Positions 52,997 to 63,232 of a stretch of DNA of 64,000 nt are shown here, one piece after another. The position numbers were made by a program, and so were the translations under genes. The DNA comes from Planctomycetota bacterium (lineage in GTDB: Bacteria > Planctomycetota > Planctomycetia > Pirellulales > Lacipirellulaceae): assembly GCA_029781135.1 (NCBI GenBank), contig JAKOXH010000036.1, positions 1 to 64,000 of the forward strand, written 5' to 3'. How positions within the stretch are numbered: the stretch's first letter is position 1; the number at the start of each line of letters is the position of its first letter. The notes under the pieces were generated by a model, which saw nothing but the letters and a program-made list of their open reading frames with translations, had not been told where the DNA came from and did not search any database.

Positions 52997-53026
52997 TTAA
53001 ATCACAAATCATCAATCGCAAATCTC
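52992..53026. repeat. 7-nt word array at a truncated coding fragment
   Basis: AAATCTT, AAATCAC, AAATCAT, CAATCGC, AAATCTC. It overlaps the 5' end of the fragment at 52874-52996 and stands 37 bases from the metH stop codon. Confidence 0.8.
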
Positions 53027-53062
53027 TTCCTCCATGTCCTCTGTCCCCTCCGTGGTGAATCC

Positions 53063-56000
53063 CTACGGTTCATACCCCAAATTCGGGCTCAGCCAGCGTT
53101 CGACCTCGGCCACGGTCATGCCTTTGCGTCGAGCATAATCCTCGACCTGATCGCGGGCGATCCGGTCGACGGCGAAATAGCGGGCCTGGGGATGGGCAAA
53201 ATATAGCCCCGAAACGCTAGCCGCCGGGTGCATGGCAAAGTTCTCCGTCAGCCGGATGCCGGTCGCTTGTTCCGCATCGAGCAGGTTGAATAACGTGCGC
53301 TTTTCCGTGTGGTCGGGTTGTGCCGGGTAGCCAGGCGCCGGGCGAATGCCGCGATACTTCTCGTTGATCAGCTCGTCATTCGACAGCTTCTCCTCGCGGC
53401 CAAATCCCCAGTCGCGGCGAACCTGGGCGTGCAGCGCCTCGGCAAACGCCTCAGCCAGCCGGTCGGCCAACGCCTTTACGAGAATGGCATTGTAGTCGTC
53501 GTGATCGCGTTCGAAATGGGCGACCAGTTCGTCGGCCCCAATGCCCGCGGTAACGGCGAAGGCGCCGATATAATCTTGCCGGCCGCTGTCGACCGGCGCG
53601 ATAAAGTCGGCCAACGAGCAAAACGCCGACTGGCCCTTGCGTTCCCACTGTTGGCGGAGCGCATGGAATCGGCAGCGTTCTTCGCGACGCGCGTCGTCGC
53701 CATACACGATGATATCATCGCCGTCGCTGGCCGCTGGAAAGAACCCATACGTGCCGCGCGCGGTCAGTAGCTTTTCGTCGATGATTCGGTCGAGCAGCGC
53801 GTTCGCATCCTCGAACAGCTTGCGGGCCGTTTCGCCGACGGCCGGATCGTCGAAGATCCGCGGGTACTTGCCCTTCAGTTCCCAAGTGAGGAAGAACGGC
53901 GACCAATCGATGAAGTCGCGTAATGACTTGAGCGGGGCGTTATCGAATTGCCGCGTCCACACGAATTCGGGCTGCGGGATGTCGATGGTCGCCCAGTCGG
54001 TTTTGAATCGTCGTGCGAGTGCTTCCGCGTATGGCACGAGCTTCACCTCTTGCCGCTTTGCATGCGAAGCGACGAGTTGTTTCTGTAGTTCGCGGTTTTC
54101 GGCAGCGAGCAGCGGCCGGGCTTCGGGGTTGATGAGCTTTTCGACGACTCCCACGCTCCGCGAGGCATCGAGCACGTGGATGACTTCCGATTTGTACGCA
54201 GGAGCGATCTTTACCGCCGTATGCTTAGCGCTCGTCGTCGCCCCGCCAATCAACAGCGGCAGCTTCATGCCAGCCCGCTGCATTTCGCGGCCGACGTGGA
54301 CCATTTCATCGAGGCTGGGCGTGATGAGGCCCGAGAGGCCGATGACATCGACATTCTCCTTGCGGGCCGTCTCCAAGATGGTTTCGCAGGCCACCATCAC
54401 GCCGAGGTCGATCACCTGGAAGTTGTTGCAGCCGAGCACGACGCCGACGATATTCTTGCCGATGTCGTGTACATCGCCTTTCACCGTGGCCAACAGGACC
54501 TTTGCCCGTGGTTTGCCGGCGGTACCGGACGCGGCTTTTTCCGCTTCCATGAATGGCGTGAGGTACGCGACGGCCTTTTTCATCACGCGGGCACTCTTCA
54601 CCACCTGCGGCAGGAACATTTTGCCGGCGCCGAACAGGTCGCCGACGATGCTCATACCGTCCATGAGAGGGCCTTCGATGATTGCCAGGCAACTCGGATA
54701 CTTCTGCCGAGCTTCCTCCGTATCCTCGTCGATATATTTCACAATTCCTTTCAGCAGCGCGTGCTTGAGTCGCTCTTCGACTGGCTCCTTCCGCCAGGCT
54801 TCATCGGCCGCGGCAGCTTGGCCGCCCTGCCCTTTGATCGTGTCGGCATACTCGACCAGCCGCTCGGTGGCATCGGAACGGCGGTTGAGAATGACATCCT
54901 CCACAAGCTCCTTCAGCTTGGGTTCGATGTCTTCATACACCGCCAATTGGCCGGCGTTCACAATGCCCATATCCAAACCGGCCTGAATGGCATGGTACAA
55001 GAACACGGCATGGATCGCTTCGCGCACCACATCATTCCCGCGGAATGAGAAGGACACATTCGAAACGCCGCCAGAAATGTGGGCACCGGGGCAGGCCGCT
55101 TTGATGCGCGGAATCGACTGAATGTAATCGACGGCGTAGTTGTTGTGCTCCTCGATACCCGTCGCCACCGTGAGGATATTCGGGTCGAAGATGATGTCTT
55201 CCGGTGGAAACCCGAGTTTGCTCGTGAGCAGGTCGTATGCACGCTTGCAGATACGCACTTTGTCGTCGACCCCAACGGCCTGCCCCTGCTCGTCGAAGGC
55301 CATCACCACGACGGCCGCACCATACCAGCGGCACAATTGGGCTCGTCGCAAGAATTCCTCTTCGCCGTCTTTCAAACTGATCGAATTGACGATCGGCTTG
55401 CCCTGTAGCGACTTGAGGCCGGCTTCGATGACTGACCACTTGCTGCTATCGACCATCGTCGGCACGGCGGCCACATCGTGCTCGTCGGCGATGAGCCGCA
55501 GGAACTTGGTCATCACGGCTTCGCCATCGAGCAGCGCTTCATCCATGTTGATGTCGATGACGTTCGCCCCGCCGATCACCTGTTGATGGGCGATTTCGAC
55601 CGCTTCTTCGTACTTTTCTTCCTTAACCAGCCGTGCAAACTTCCGCGAACCCGTCACATTGGTGCGTTCGCCGATCATGACGAAGTTGTTGTCGGGCCGA
55701 AGCGTGAAGGGTTGCGTGCCGCTGAGCCGCAAGTATGGCGGCGGCGAGTTCCGTTTGTGTGGCTTAACATTGCGGACGGCTTCGCCGATCGCGCGGATAT
55801 GGTCGGGCGTCGTGCCGCAACAGCCGCCGACGATGTTTACCCAGCCGCGTTCGGCAAACTCACCCACCATCCGTGCCATTTCAGCAGGACCGAGGTCGAA
55901 CTGGCCCATTTCGTTGGGCAAACCGGCGTTCGGATGGCAACTAATCCACCGCGAGGCCACCTGCTGCAACGTTTCGATGTGTGGCCGCATGGGCACCGGG

Positions 56001-56752
56001 CCGAGCGCACAGTTCATGCCGACCGAGAGCATGGGGAAGTGGGCGATGGCGTTCCAAAACGCCTCGACTTCCTGCCCAGAAACGAACGTCCGACCACCTT
56101 CGCCGAACGTACCGGAAACCATCACCGGCACGCGGACTTCGTGCTCTTCGAAATAACGTGAAATTGCGTAGAGGCATGACTTGAGATTCAGCGTATCGAT
56201 GACCGTTTCCGGCAGCAGGATGTCGACGCCCGCTTCGACGAGCGCCGCCACCTGCTCGTAGTACGACTCGGCCATCGCGTCGAATGTCGTCGCGCGGTAA
56301 CTGGCATCATCAACCTTGGTTGAAATCGCCATTTGCTTGGCCGTTGGGCCGATGGAGGCCGCGACGAATCGAGGCTTCTCCGGCGTGCGATCGTTGAACT
56401 CCTCACAGGCACGTCGAGCACATGCCACGGCCGCCACGTTGATTTCGCGCATCACTTCGGCCGGCAGTTCGAATTCCTCCATGCCGATGGGGCTGGCGCC
56501 GAACGTGTTCGTTTCGATGATATCGGCCCCGGCCGCCAGGTACGCCCGATGGATCGCCGTCACCTCGTTCGGGTGCGTGAGGCACAGAATATCGGCGAAG
56601 TTCTTGAGATCCTTATGATGCTTGGCAAACCGCTCGCCACGAACGCCCCGCTCATCCAGCCTCAAGGCCTGGACCTGGGTCCCCATCGCACCATCGAGCA
56701 AGAGAATCCGCTCGGCGAGGAGCGATTCGAGCAAGTCAGTTTTGTCAGTCAC
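53063..56752 (-). CDS. metH: Cobalamin-dependent methionine synthase
   Basis: 1229 residues, full four-module MetH. The homocysteine domain (about 1-330) has [10 protein letters not shown] at the start and the zinc-site [11 protein letters not shown]. The pterin-binding domain follows (about 350-610), with [17 protein letters not shown]. The cobalamin domain has [18 protein letters not shown], the DxHxxG motif whose His ligates cobalt. The C-terminal activation domain (about 900-1229) binds S-adenosylmethionine ([16 protein letters not shown]). It moves a methyl group from methyltetrahydrofolate to homocysteine. The start is unsettled: GTG 56752 or TTG 56761, neither with a clear ribosome binding site. 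Confidence 0.96.
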   Translation of the reverse strand: MTDKTDLLESLLAERILLLDGAMGTQVQALRLDERGVRGERFAKHHKDLKNFADILCLTHPNEVTAIHRAYLAAGADIIETNTFGASPIGMEEFELPAEVMREINVAAVACARRACEEFNDRTPEKPRFVAASIGPTAKQMAISTKVDDASYRATTFDAMAESYYEQVAALVEAGVDILLPETVIDTLNLKSCLYAISRYFEEHEVRVPVMVSGTFGEGGRTFVSGQEVEAFWNAIAHFPMLSVGMNCALGPVPMRPHIETLQQVASRWISCHPNAGLPNEMGQFDLGPAEMARMVGEFAERGWVNIVGGCCGTTPDHIRAIGEAVRNVKPHKRNSPPPYLRLSGTQPFTLRPDNNFVMIGERTNVTGSRKFARLVKEEKYEEAVEIAHQQVIGGANVIDINMDEALLDGEAVMTKFLRLIADEHDVAAVPTMVDSSKWSVIEAGLKSLQGKPIVNSISLKDGEEEFLRRAQLCRWYGAAVVVMAFDEQGQAVGVDDKVRICKRAYDLLTSKLGFPPEDIIFDPNILTVATGIEEHNNYAVDYIQSIPRIKAACPGAHISGGVSNVSFSFRGNDVVREAIHAVFLYHAIQAGLDMGIVNAGQLAVYEDIEPKLKELVEDVILNRRSDATERLVEYADTIKGQGGQAAAADEAWRKEPVEERLKHALLKGIVKYIDEDTEEARQKYPSCLAIIEGPLMDGMSIVGDLFGAGKMFLPQVVKSARVMKKAVAYLTPFMEAEKAASGTAGKPRAKVLLATVKGDVHDIGKNIVGVVLGCNNFQVIDLGVMVACETILETARKENVDVIGLSGLITPSLDEMVHVGREMQRAGMKLPLLIGGATTSAKHTAVKIAPAYKSEVIHVLDASRSVGVVEKLINPEARPLLAAENRELQKQLVASHAKRQEVKLVPYAEALARRFKTDWATIDIPQPEFVWTRQFDNAPLKSLRDFIDWSPFFLTWELKGKYPRIFDDPAVGETARKLFEDANALLDRIIDEKLLTARGTYGFFPAASDGDDIIVYGDDARREERCRFHALRQQWERKGQSAFCSLADFIAPVDSGRQDYIGAFAVTAGIGADELVAHFERDHDDYNAILVKALADRLAEAFAEALHAQVRRDWGFGREEKLSNDELINEKYRGIRPAPGYPAQPDHTEKRTLFNLLDAEQATGIRLTENFAMHPAASVSGLYFAHPQARYFAVDRIARDQVEDYARRKGMTVAEVERWLSPNLGYEP

Positions 56753-57153
56753 GGTTTTCAAATTCAGAGGTTTCCGTAGCGAGGATCGACAAAAGCGGGT
56801 GCCACTGGCTCTGCCAGTGTCTGATTAATCGTCTTATCAATGCGAACGTGACGAGTTATACACCATGCAGACGGTGAGCTGTGTCATGACAAACGCGGTT
56901 GGCACGAGCTTGTGGCCAAATCACGCCTGCTGGTAAGCAAGAGCAGCCACATGATGCAAGGTTCAGGCTAAGAGGCACTGGCAGAGCCAGTGGCACCCTT
57001 GCCAGCCGACCATGATACATGATAGGCCGTAACGCAGTTCGATGACAGCGGTTAACATCCTCTTGAACTGCTGCAGCGGTATCTGGCATGTAGTGTCGTT
57101 GCGACCATCGGTGGCGACTACGGGGCAACGAGAGTATTTGCTACACTGTTACC
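56753..57153. other. Divergent region between metH and dihydroorotase
   Basis: 401 bases between two divergent starts. It holds the 200-base inverted-repeat element at 56799-56998 and must contain both promoters. No cobalamin or SAM riboswitch could be recognised on the metH side. Confidence 0.5.
56799..56998. repeat. 200-bp element with self-palindromic 23-bp terminal inverted repeats
   Basis: Both ends are GGGTGCC plus CACTGGC-TCT-GCCAGTG, 23 bases, in inverted orientation (56799-56821 and 56976-56998). Each arm is also a hairpin by itself. The 154 bases between have no ORF. A looser relative is at 60829-60855. Confidence 0.8.
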
Positions 57154-58485
57154 ATGCGGCTGCTGATCAAGAACGCACACGTTGTACTGCCGGACGGAAT
57201 TGAACGAGTTGCCGTCATCGTCGAAGGCTCGAAGATCGCCGAGATCGATCCGGCGCCGCAGCTGCGCGTCGATGAAACGGTGGATGCGGCCGGGTTGCAC
57301 CTATTACCGGGAGTCATCGACGACCAGGTCCACTTTCGCGAGCCGGGCCTGACGCACAAGGAAGATCTGGCAACTGCTAGCCGGGCTTGCGCGAAGGGTG
57401 GCGTCACGACGTTTCTTGAGATGCCCAATACCGTTCCGGCCACAACGACGCAGGAGCGGCTGGACGAAAAACTCAGGCTCGCTGCCGAAAAGTCGCTGGT
57501 AAATTACGGGTTCTACATCGGCGCGACGCCCAATAACATCGCGGACCTCCGCCACGCCCAGCGCACGCCGGGGATCAAGATTTTCATCGGTTCCAGCACC
57601 GGCGACTTGTTGGTCGATGAGCAGGCGACATTGGAACGGATTTTCGCGGAAACGACGCTGCCGATCACGGCTCATTGCGAGGACGAAACAACGGTTCGCA
57701 CCAATGCGGCTCGCTTGGCTGGCACGCAGGATGTGGCCGATCACTCGCGCATCCGCGATCATCAGGCGGCAATCATCGCCGCGCAGCGAGCCATTGATTT
57801 GGCGTTCCGCCACCGCCATCGGTTTCATGTGCTGCATGTCTCGACAGCGGCGGAAACGGAATTGCTGGCGGATCATCGCAATTTGCTCACGGGCGAAGCG
57901 TGCCCCCATCATTTGCTGTTCAACACCGGCGACTATGCCCGACTCGGTACGCTCGTGCAAATGAACCCGTCGCTCAAAACACGCGACGACAGCGAAGCCC
58001 TATGGCGTGCGCTGGCCGACGGTCGTTTACAAGTGATCGCTACTGACCATGCACCGCATACGCTCGAGGAAAAACAGCGGCCCTACCCTGCATCGCCTTC
58101 CGGTTTGCCGGCCGTCGAGAACTCGCTCGCGCTCATGCTCAACGAGGTCAACCAAGGACGTTGCTCGTTGCAACAAGTGGTTCACTGGTTATGCGATGCC
58201 CCGGCCCGCGTTTGGGATATTTTTGGCAAAGGCCGGATTGAAGTCGGGTATGATGCGGACCTCGTGCTCGTCGACCTCAATCGCTCACAAGAAGTTCGCA
58301 ATGAACAGCAAGTTACCAAATGCGGTTGGAGCCCGTGGCACGGTGTAAAGCTCACGGGCTGGCCGGTCCGCACCTGGGTCATGGGTCACGAGGTATTCAA
58401 TGACGGCCGATTCAACACTGATCGCCGCGGTCAAGAAGCCCAGTTTGACCATGCCCGCGGCGGCTACTGGGCAACGAACGAATGA
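57154..58485 (+). CDS. pyrC: Dihydroorotase (class I)
   Basis: 443 residues, the long class I type. The metal site begins [16 protein letters not shown] (HxH region) and closes ATDHAPHT, with the Lys and other His ligands between (IGATPNN..., SRIRDHQAA). It cyclises carbamoyl aspartate to dihydroorotate in pyrimidine synthesis. The start ATG at 57154 yields [15 protein letters not shown], typical for the family. The last codons and stop fall within the first units of a 7-nt word array (58478-58540), so the extreme C-terminus may be repeat-derived. Confidence 0.93.
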   Translation: MRLLIKNAHVVLPDGIERVAVIVEGSKIAEIDPAPQLRVDETVDAAGLHLLPGVIDDQVHFREPGLTHKEDLATASRACAKGGVTTFLEMPNTVPATTTQERLDEKLRLAAEKSLVNYGFYIGATPNNIADLRHAQRTPGIKIFIGSSTGDLLVDEQATLERIFAETTLPITAHCEDETTVRTNAARLAGTQDVADHSRIRDHQAAIIAAQRAIDLAFRHRHRFHVLHVSTAAETELLADHRNLLTGEACPHHLLFNTGDYARLGTLVQMNPSLKTRDDSEALWRALADGRLQVIATDHAPHTLEEKQRPYPASPSGLPAVENSLALMLNEVNQGRCSLQQVVHWLCDAPARVWDIFGKGRIEVGYDADLVLVDLNRSQEVRNEQQVTKCGWSPWHGVKLTGWPVRTWVMGHEVFNDGRFNTDRRGQEAQFDHARGGYWATNE

Positions 58486-58619
58486 CGAATGGGGAGTGCG
58501 GAATGGAGAATGGGGAATTGGGAATGGGGAATGGGGAATTGTAACTGTCTGCCCAGGCGATCCTAAACCCCGAACCCCGAACCCCGACCCCTAACCCCTG
58601 ACCCCTGACCCCTCCTCCC
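58478..58619. repeat. Two 7-nt word arrays filling the pyrC-miaE gap
   Basis: First array (58478-58540): nine words such as ACGAATG, GGGAGTG, CGGAATG, GAGAATG, GGGAATT, GGGAATG, GGGAATG, GGGAATT. Second array (58563-58618): CTAAACC, CCGAACC, CCGAACC, CCGACCC, CTAACCC, CTGACCC, CTGACCC, CTCCTCC, ending one base before the miaE start. Together they take up 119 of the 134 bases between the stop and the next start, plus the end of pyrC. Confidence 0.9.
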
Positions 58620-59195
58620 ATGCTCCATCTTCAATGCGAAACTCCGGCACGCTGGCTGGAACAGGTCGATCGCGACCTGCCGGCAATCCTCATCGATCAC
58701 GCCCATTGCGAGAAGAAGGCGGCCGGCACGGCACTCAATCTCATCTTCGCGTACGTGGAAGATATCGAGCTGTGCCGCGAAATGACGCTCATCGTTAACG
58801 AAGAGCTGGAGCACTTTCACATGGTGCTGGAACTGCTCGCAAAACGTGGTATCCGCTTCCGTCGGCTCAAGCCCTCGTCCTACGGCCGCGAACTTAATGA
58901 CTTGGTGCGGAAGCAAGAACCGCAAAAGGCGGTTGACCGGTTACTCGTTGCCGGCCTGATCGAAGCCCGGTCATGCGAACGATTCAACGTGCTGGCAGCC
59001 CATCTGAAAGATCAGGAACTGGCTGAGTTCTATCGCTCGCTCTTCGAATCGGAAGCGCGTCATCACACGACGTACACGCGGCTGGCCAAGCACTTCGCCC
59101 CGGAACCAGTCGTCATGGCGCGGCTCGATGAGCTCGCCGCCGCCGAGGCAGCAATCATCACTCGCGGCGAGGAACTACCACGGGTGCATAGTTGA
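58620..59195 (+). CDS. miaE: tRNA-(ms2io6A37)-hydroxylase MiaE
   Basis: 191 residues. It has the ferritin-like di-iron fold with ExxH pairs in AHCEKKAAGTALNLIFAYVED, ELEHFHMVLELLAKRGIRF and the later ESEARHHTTYTRL. MiaE hydroxylates the isopentenyl group at position 37 of some tRNAs using O2. The C-rich words before the start leave no ribosome binding site in view. The two nearest genes are unrelated in function. Confidence 0.93.
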   Translation: MLHLQCETPARWLEQVDRDLPAILIDHAHCEKKAAGTALNLIFAYVEDIELCREMTLIVNEELEHFHMVLELLAKRGIRFRRLKPSSYGRELNDLVRKQEPQKAVDRLLVAGLIEARSCERFNVLAAHLKDQELAEFYRSLFESEARHHTTYTRLAKHFAPEPVVMARLDELAAAEAAIITRGEELPRVHS

Positions 59196-59331
59196 GGAGT
59201 GAGTTGTGAGGAGCGAGTTGTGAGGAGCGAGGAGCGAGAATTGATGCGTGGAACTCCAGTAAATGCCAGCCATCTTCAGCCATAGGGTAATTCTGCAACT
59301 CGCGCCTCGCGCCTCGAAACTCGCGCCTCTT
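59194..59331. repeat. Inverted pair of 7-nt word arrays between miaE and the acetyltransferase
   Basis: Left (59194-59242): GAGGAGT, GAGTTGT, GAGGAGC, GAGTTGT, GAGGAGC, GAGGAGC, GAGAATT, starting inside the miaE stop codon. Right (59297-59331): AACTCGC, GCCTCGC, GCCTCGA, AACTCGC, GCCTCTT, ending at the acetyltransferase stop. The two arms are roughly complementary and the genes converge. Confidence 0.88.
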
Positions 59332-59894
59332 CACCATCCCGGCCCATCCAGATCAATCTCCCCCTCTGGCCAACTGCCCGTGGCGGGGTAGCGCATCGGC
59401 ACCGGATCCCACCACGGTGTTGCCGTGCGGTCGTCGGCTAGCGAGTTGCAAAAGTGGTTCGTGGCAACGGTGGCCCCCAGCTTTTCATAAAATGGCCGCA
59501 CTTCCTCCTTCGTTTGGAAGAGCGAGAATGGAAAAACGCCATCATCCACGAGCTTGAATGCCGCTTCCACCACCGTACGGCCCAAACTCTTGCCACGCAC
59601 CTCCGGCACGGTAAACACGCGGCACAGGGCGAGCACTTTGAGCTTCCCCAACTTGGTGCGAATCGTGCGTGGGTCCGCCTGCGAGTGGGCTACGATTCGG
59701 CCGCCCTCACGGATGATAAACGACCGAGGATACTCGGCCTCCGGTCCCACATAGTTGTGCCAGCGCCCGTAAATATCGGCCGTTCGCGTGTCGACGGTCC
59801 GCCCTGGCCGGGGCCAAATCGCCACCAAATGGGTCGCCAGTTCGCGCGCTTGCGGTTCGGTGATCGTGCGGTGGTCGAGGATTTCTAAATCCAT
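59331..59894 (-). CDS. GNAT-family N-acetyltransferase
   Basis: 187 residues from the ATG at 59894 (AAGGA nine bases upstream). The acetyl-CoA-binding segment is visible as ALCRVFTVPEVRGKSLGRTVVEAAFKL (about residues 98-125), the V/I-x-x-x-x-R/Q-G-x-G/A motif. C-terminal PFYEKLGATV is another GNAT mark. The substrate is unknown. The frame is open to 59960 without similarity. Confidence 0.85.
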   Translation of the reverse strand: MDLEILDHRTITEPQARELATHLVAIWPRPGRTVDTRTADIYGRWHNYVGPEAEYPRSFIIREGGRIVAHSQADPRTIRTKLGKLKVLALCRVFTVPEVRGKSLGRTVVEAAFKLVDDGVFPFSLFQTKEEVRPFYEKLGATVATNHFCNSLADDRTATPWWDPVPMRYPATGSWPEGEIDLDGPGW

Positions 59895-59989
59895 ACTTGC
59901 CGTCCTTTGTGGGGGAATCGCTTGAGCTTTCGCGGCCCACGGCGTATCGTAATGGTTCACTCGCCCCCACGATACTCGGAGTTTCCCTC

Positions 59990-60787
59990 ATGGCGGAAAA
60001 CATAAACCCGAATGTCCACCAATCGACACGCCGTCAATTCGTGCAAGCCGGCATTGGCTTGGGCACGGCCGGGCTGGCGGCACTTGGAGCGATCGATAAA
60101 CTCATCGCCGCCGATACATCGGCCGCCGGTGCATCTGCCGCAGGCGTCATCAAGCCGGGGAACACCATTTTGTTCCAGGGCGATTCGATCACCGACGCTG
60201 GCCGCAAACGCGATGTCGCCGATGCCAATTCCTCCACGGCCATGGGCGACGGCTACGCCTGGTTCGCCGCGTCGCAAATGCTCGTCGACTCGCCGAGCGC
60301 GAACTTGAAGTTCTTCAATCGCGGCGTAAGTGGCAACAAGGTGTATCAACTTACCGAGCGCTGGCAGGCCGATTGCCTCGATCTCAAGCCCGATGTAATG
60401 AGCATTCTCATCGGCGTCAACGACTATTGGCACACCAAGTCGTTTGGCTACAAGGCCACGGTCGAAACGTACGAGCACGATTTACACTCTCTCTTGAAAC
60501 GCACGAAGGACGCCCTTCCCAACATCAAATTTATTGTTTGCGAGCCGTTCTTGCTGGAATGCGGCAACGTAAAATCCGATTGGGTGCCGGAGTTTGCAGC
60601 CTATCGTAAAGCAGCGCGCAGACTCGCGGAAGAAATGCAGGCTGTGTTCGTGCCGTTCCAATCGATGTTCGATATCGCGGTAAAGATAGCACCGCCGGCA
60701 ACTTGGGCCGGCGACGGCGTTCACCCCTCGGCTGCCGGCGCCGCTCTCATGGCGCATTGGTGGCTAAAGACGGTGGGCGCGCCGTAG
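59990..60787 (+). CDS. Tat-exported SGNH/GDSL hydrolase
   Basis: 265 residues. The N-terminus STRRQFVQAGIGLGTAGLAAL is a twin-arginine signal. The hydrolase has block I FQGDSITDAG (nucleophile Ser), block II RGVSGNKV (Gly), block III ILIGVNDYW (Asn) and block V GDGVHPSAAG (Asp and His). Such enzymes are esterases or acetyl hydrolases of polysaccharides or lipids; planctomycetes use many for sugar polymer breakdown. The ATG at 59990 is chosen because the Tat signal follows; the frame is open to 59897. Confidence 0.92.
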   Translation: MAENINPNVHQSTRRQFVQAGIGLGTAGLAALGAIDKLIAADTSAAGASAAGVIKPGNTILFQGDSITDAGRKRDVADANSSTAMGDGYAWFAASQMLVDSPSANLKFFNRGVSGNKVYQLTERWQADCLDLKPDVMSILIGVNDYWHTKSFGYKATVETYEHDLHSLLKRTKDALPNIKFIVCEPFLLECGNVKSDWVPEFAAYRKAARRLAEEMQAVFVPFQSMFDIAVKIAPPATWAGDGVHPSAAGAALMAHWWLKTVGAP

Positions 60788-61121
60788 ATTCTTGCTGGCC
60801 ATTCGGTCCGGCCTACTGCAGTTTGTGGGTGCCACTGCTGGCTTGACCAGCAGTGAAACCCGAGCCTCAGCGCTAAGTTGCTCGGCGCGCCGGCAGTGGC
60901 ATTCGCCGAGGTTGCGACAGACGTTATCGTGCGGCAAGCGAGCGGTTGCCACACCGCTATCAGCTATCTCTGCCCGCAGTGCCTTGATAAGGTTGGCGGG
61001 CATGCTGGAGCGTTTGTCACGTGCCTTTGAGAGATGCCGATAATCAAGATTAGCTGCTCTCTAATCCTACTCTGTGACGCAGCCGGCCCAGTTGATTCAC
61101 CGGCATCTCCGAAGGACCCGT
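60788..61121. other. Intergenic region with hairpin repeat upstream of the S53 peptidase
   Basis: 334 bases. The hairpin CACTGCTGG-CTTGA-CCAGCAGTG at 60833-60855 with GTGCC in front belongs to the family of 56799-56998. AAGGA at 61112-61116 is the next gene's ribosome binding site. No other gene is seen. Confidence 0.55.
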
Positions 61122-62711
61122 ATGCGACCGTCCCGCACGCACGCACGTACCGCACTTCAATTCGAACGCCTCGAAGAACGGCTGCAAATGAGTGCCAGCC
61201 TTGGCTCGCTCGAGCCGATGGCGCTGCCAACACTCAATTCGGCGAAGAAGAAGCCGGTCGGCTATTCGTACCCCGTCGGCATGACGCCGGACATGGTGCG
61301 GACGGCCTATGGCTTCGACGACGTGAGCTTCAATGGCATCGTTGGCGATGGCACCGGGCAAACGATTGCCATCATTTCTGCTTACCATAACCCCAACCTG
61401 GTCAACGACCTCAAGGTATTCGATCAAACTTTCGGTCTGTCCGACCCTCCGACGTTCAAAATCGTCAATCAAGATGGCGGGACCAAGCTCCCCAAGAACA
61501 ATAAGAGTTGGGGATCGGAAACTGCCCTTGATGTTGAATGGGCACATGCGATTGCCCCCGGCGCCAGTATCTTGCTGGTGGAGGCCAAAAACGCTTCGAG
61601 TTTCGGCCAGGCGATCGATTATGCCCGGCACGTGCCCGGCGTCTCGGTAATTTCCGTGAGCGCCGCCGGCAATGAATACAAGAATGAAGCGTATGCCGAC
61701 GGCTTGTTCACGACACCGCTTGGCCACGCCGGTGAGACGTTTGTTTTCGCGGCAGGCGACGACGGCACCGGGGCCGAGTACCCGTCGGCGTCTCCCAATG
61801 TCTTGAGCGTGGGCGGCACATCGCTTGACGTTTACGGAGACGGCGAGTGGTTCGGCGAAGCGGTTTGGAGCGGCGGTGGCGGCGGATTAAGCAAGTACGA
61901 AGGCATTCCCAGCTACCAGAACGGCTTGGGACTCACGTCGCGCGGCACACCCGATGTCGCTTACAACGGCGACCCCGAGACGGGCTTTGCCGTGTACGAC
62001 AGCTACGGCAGCGGTGGCTGGATGCAATTCGGCGGCACCAGCGCCGGCACGCCGCAATGGGCGGCCCTGCTTGCCATCGCCAACCAAGGCCGCGCGCTCA
62101 CGGGCAAGGGCTCCCTTGCGAACGCTCAAGCCGTCCTGTATGCGATGCCCTCCGCCGACTTCCACGACATTACCTCTGGCAGTAACGGCATTTCGGCCCA
62201 GAGCGGTTACGACCTGGCGACGGGGCTTGGCTCACCCATTGCCGACCGGCTCATCGCGGACCTGGTCGCGTACAACGGCTCGACCGATTTCACCGTGACG
62301 CCCTTGCCAACCGCTCCTTCCGCGAAGTCGTCGAAGCAGTCGGCGTTCTACCCGTTGAACCCAGCGGATAACCAAGTTGTGGGCGGCGTCGCGTTCGCCG
62401 ACGGCTCGGCCGCGTCCCACTATCAGTTGATATCTAGCAACTTCAGCACAAAGCTCGGCATGGCAAATCAGAGTCTCTCGGCGCGCACATTGCTTAATAG
62501 TAGTCGTTTGAGTGCCGCAACAATGAATACCGATTCGAATGCGGTCGATAGCGCCTTGGAGAATCACGGCACCACGGGCGAGGCAACGCCCGCGCTCCGC
62601 AAACTGCGCGGAAAGACTTCCACCACGCTGGCGACGGTCTTTGACGCCGACAGCGCCACCGTTGCAGATATCGATTCCTATTTCGCCACGCTCGCACGCG
62701 CGGCGGCGTAA
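61122..62711 (+). CDS. Secreted S53 (sedolisin) family serine peptidase
   Basis: 529 residues from the ATG at 61122. TALQFERLEERLQMSA near the start is the planctomycete export motif. The sedolisin site is complete: Glu133 and Asp137 in ETALDVEWAHAIAPGA, and Ser307 in FGGTSAGTPQWAALLA. The usual activation prodomain is missing, which sets it apart from fungal and many bacterial members. The last ~100 residues are Ser/Ala-rich and unrecognised. S53 enzymes cut proteins, often at acid pH. A GTG at 61074 is a less likely start. Confidence 0.9.
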   Translation: MRPSRTHARTALQFERLEERLQMSASLGSLEPMALPTLNSAKKKPVGYSYPVGMTPDMVRTAYGFDDVSFNGIVGDGTGQTIAIISAYHNPNLVNDLKVFDQTFGLSDPPTFKIVNQDGGTKLPKNNKSWGSETALDVEWAHAIAPGASILLVEAKNASSFGQAIDYARHVPGVSVISVSAAGNEYKNEAYADGLFTTPLGHAGETFVFAAGDDGTGAEYPSASPNVLSVGGTSLDVYGDGEWFGEAVWSGGGGGLSKYEGIPSYQNGLGLTSRGTPDVAYNGDPETGFAVYDSYGSGGWMQFGGTSAGTPQWAALLAIANQGRALTGKGSLANAQAVLYAMPSADFHDITSGSNGISAQSGYDLATGLGSPIADRLIADLVAYNGSTDFTVTPLPTAPSAKSSKQSAFYPLNPADNQVVGGVAFADGSAASHYQLISSNFSTKLGMANQSLSARTLLNSSRLSAATMNTDSNAVDSALENHGTTGEATPALRKLRGKTSTTLATVFDADSATVADIDSYFATLARAAA

Positions 62712-62720
62712 TCGTCAGAA

Positions 62721-63173
62721 TCAGTCCCACACAAATCGCTCGTCGAATTCCACGCCGTATTTATTGCAGATTTGGCGGAACTCGTCTTGAAATGTTGTAC
62801 GGCGATGATGCTCGCGCTGGTTCATGATGTACGTTCGAAGATCACTCAATTGTGATTGCCCGATGGAAAATGCACCGTAACCATTCTGCCAGGCGAATTC
62901 GGCATAACGTTCGCCCTTCGACTTCATCCACTTTGAAGAATCCGGCTTGATCTCCTGCACGAGTTTGCTGACTGCAATCGTCCGCGACAGCGAGCATGCG
63001 ATATGAACGTGATCGTCGGCCGCGCCGATTGCGTGCGACGGGCATTCCAGCGTACGGCAAGCCGTAGCCAAGTATATTACCAATTCCGTTTCAATATCTG
63101 TGTCGATCCAAGGTTGCCGATGCTTGGTGCTAAACACGATGTGCAGCAAGATGTTGGATAATGACTGAGCCAT
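62721..63173 (-). CDS. IS200/REP-associated tyrosine (HUH) transposase
   Basis: 150 residues from the ATG at 63173, the size of TnpA of IS200. The HUH metal motif is in DDHVHIACSLSRT and the probable catalytic Tyr in LRTYIMNQREHH. The start MAQSLSNILLHIVFSTKHR is that of the family. Such enzymes move IS200 elements through single-stranded DNA, or in the RAYT form act on REP palindromes. The gene ends a few bases from the S53 gene and begins 60 bases from the first of two 240-bp palindromic elements (63233, 63536), which suggests a RAYT-REP relationship. Confidence 0.88.
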   Translation of the reverse strand: MAQSLSNILLHIVFSTKHRQPWIDTDIETELVIYLATACRTLECPSHAIGAADDHVHIACSLSRTIAVSKLVQEIKPDSSKWMKSKGERYAEFAWQNGYGAFSIGQSQLSDLRTYIMNQREHHRRTTFQDEFRQICNKYGVEFDERFVWD

Positions 63174-63232
63174 TGGTGACCACCTCGAAATTCGACATCG
63201 ACGATATTGTCCAATTTGCCCCAATTCCACAA

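Noticed and set aside
56753-57153. Cobalamin riboswitch upstream of metH, suggested by GCCACTG words
   Set aside because: The words are part of a dispersed palindrome that also occurs at 60829, and no other riboswitch elements are present in order.
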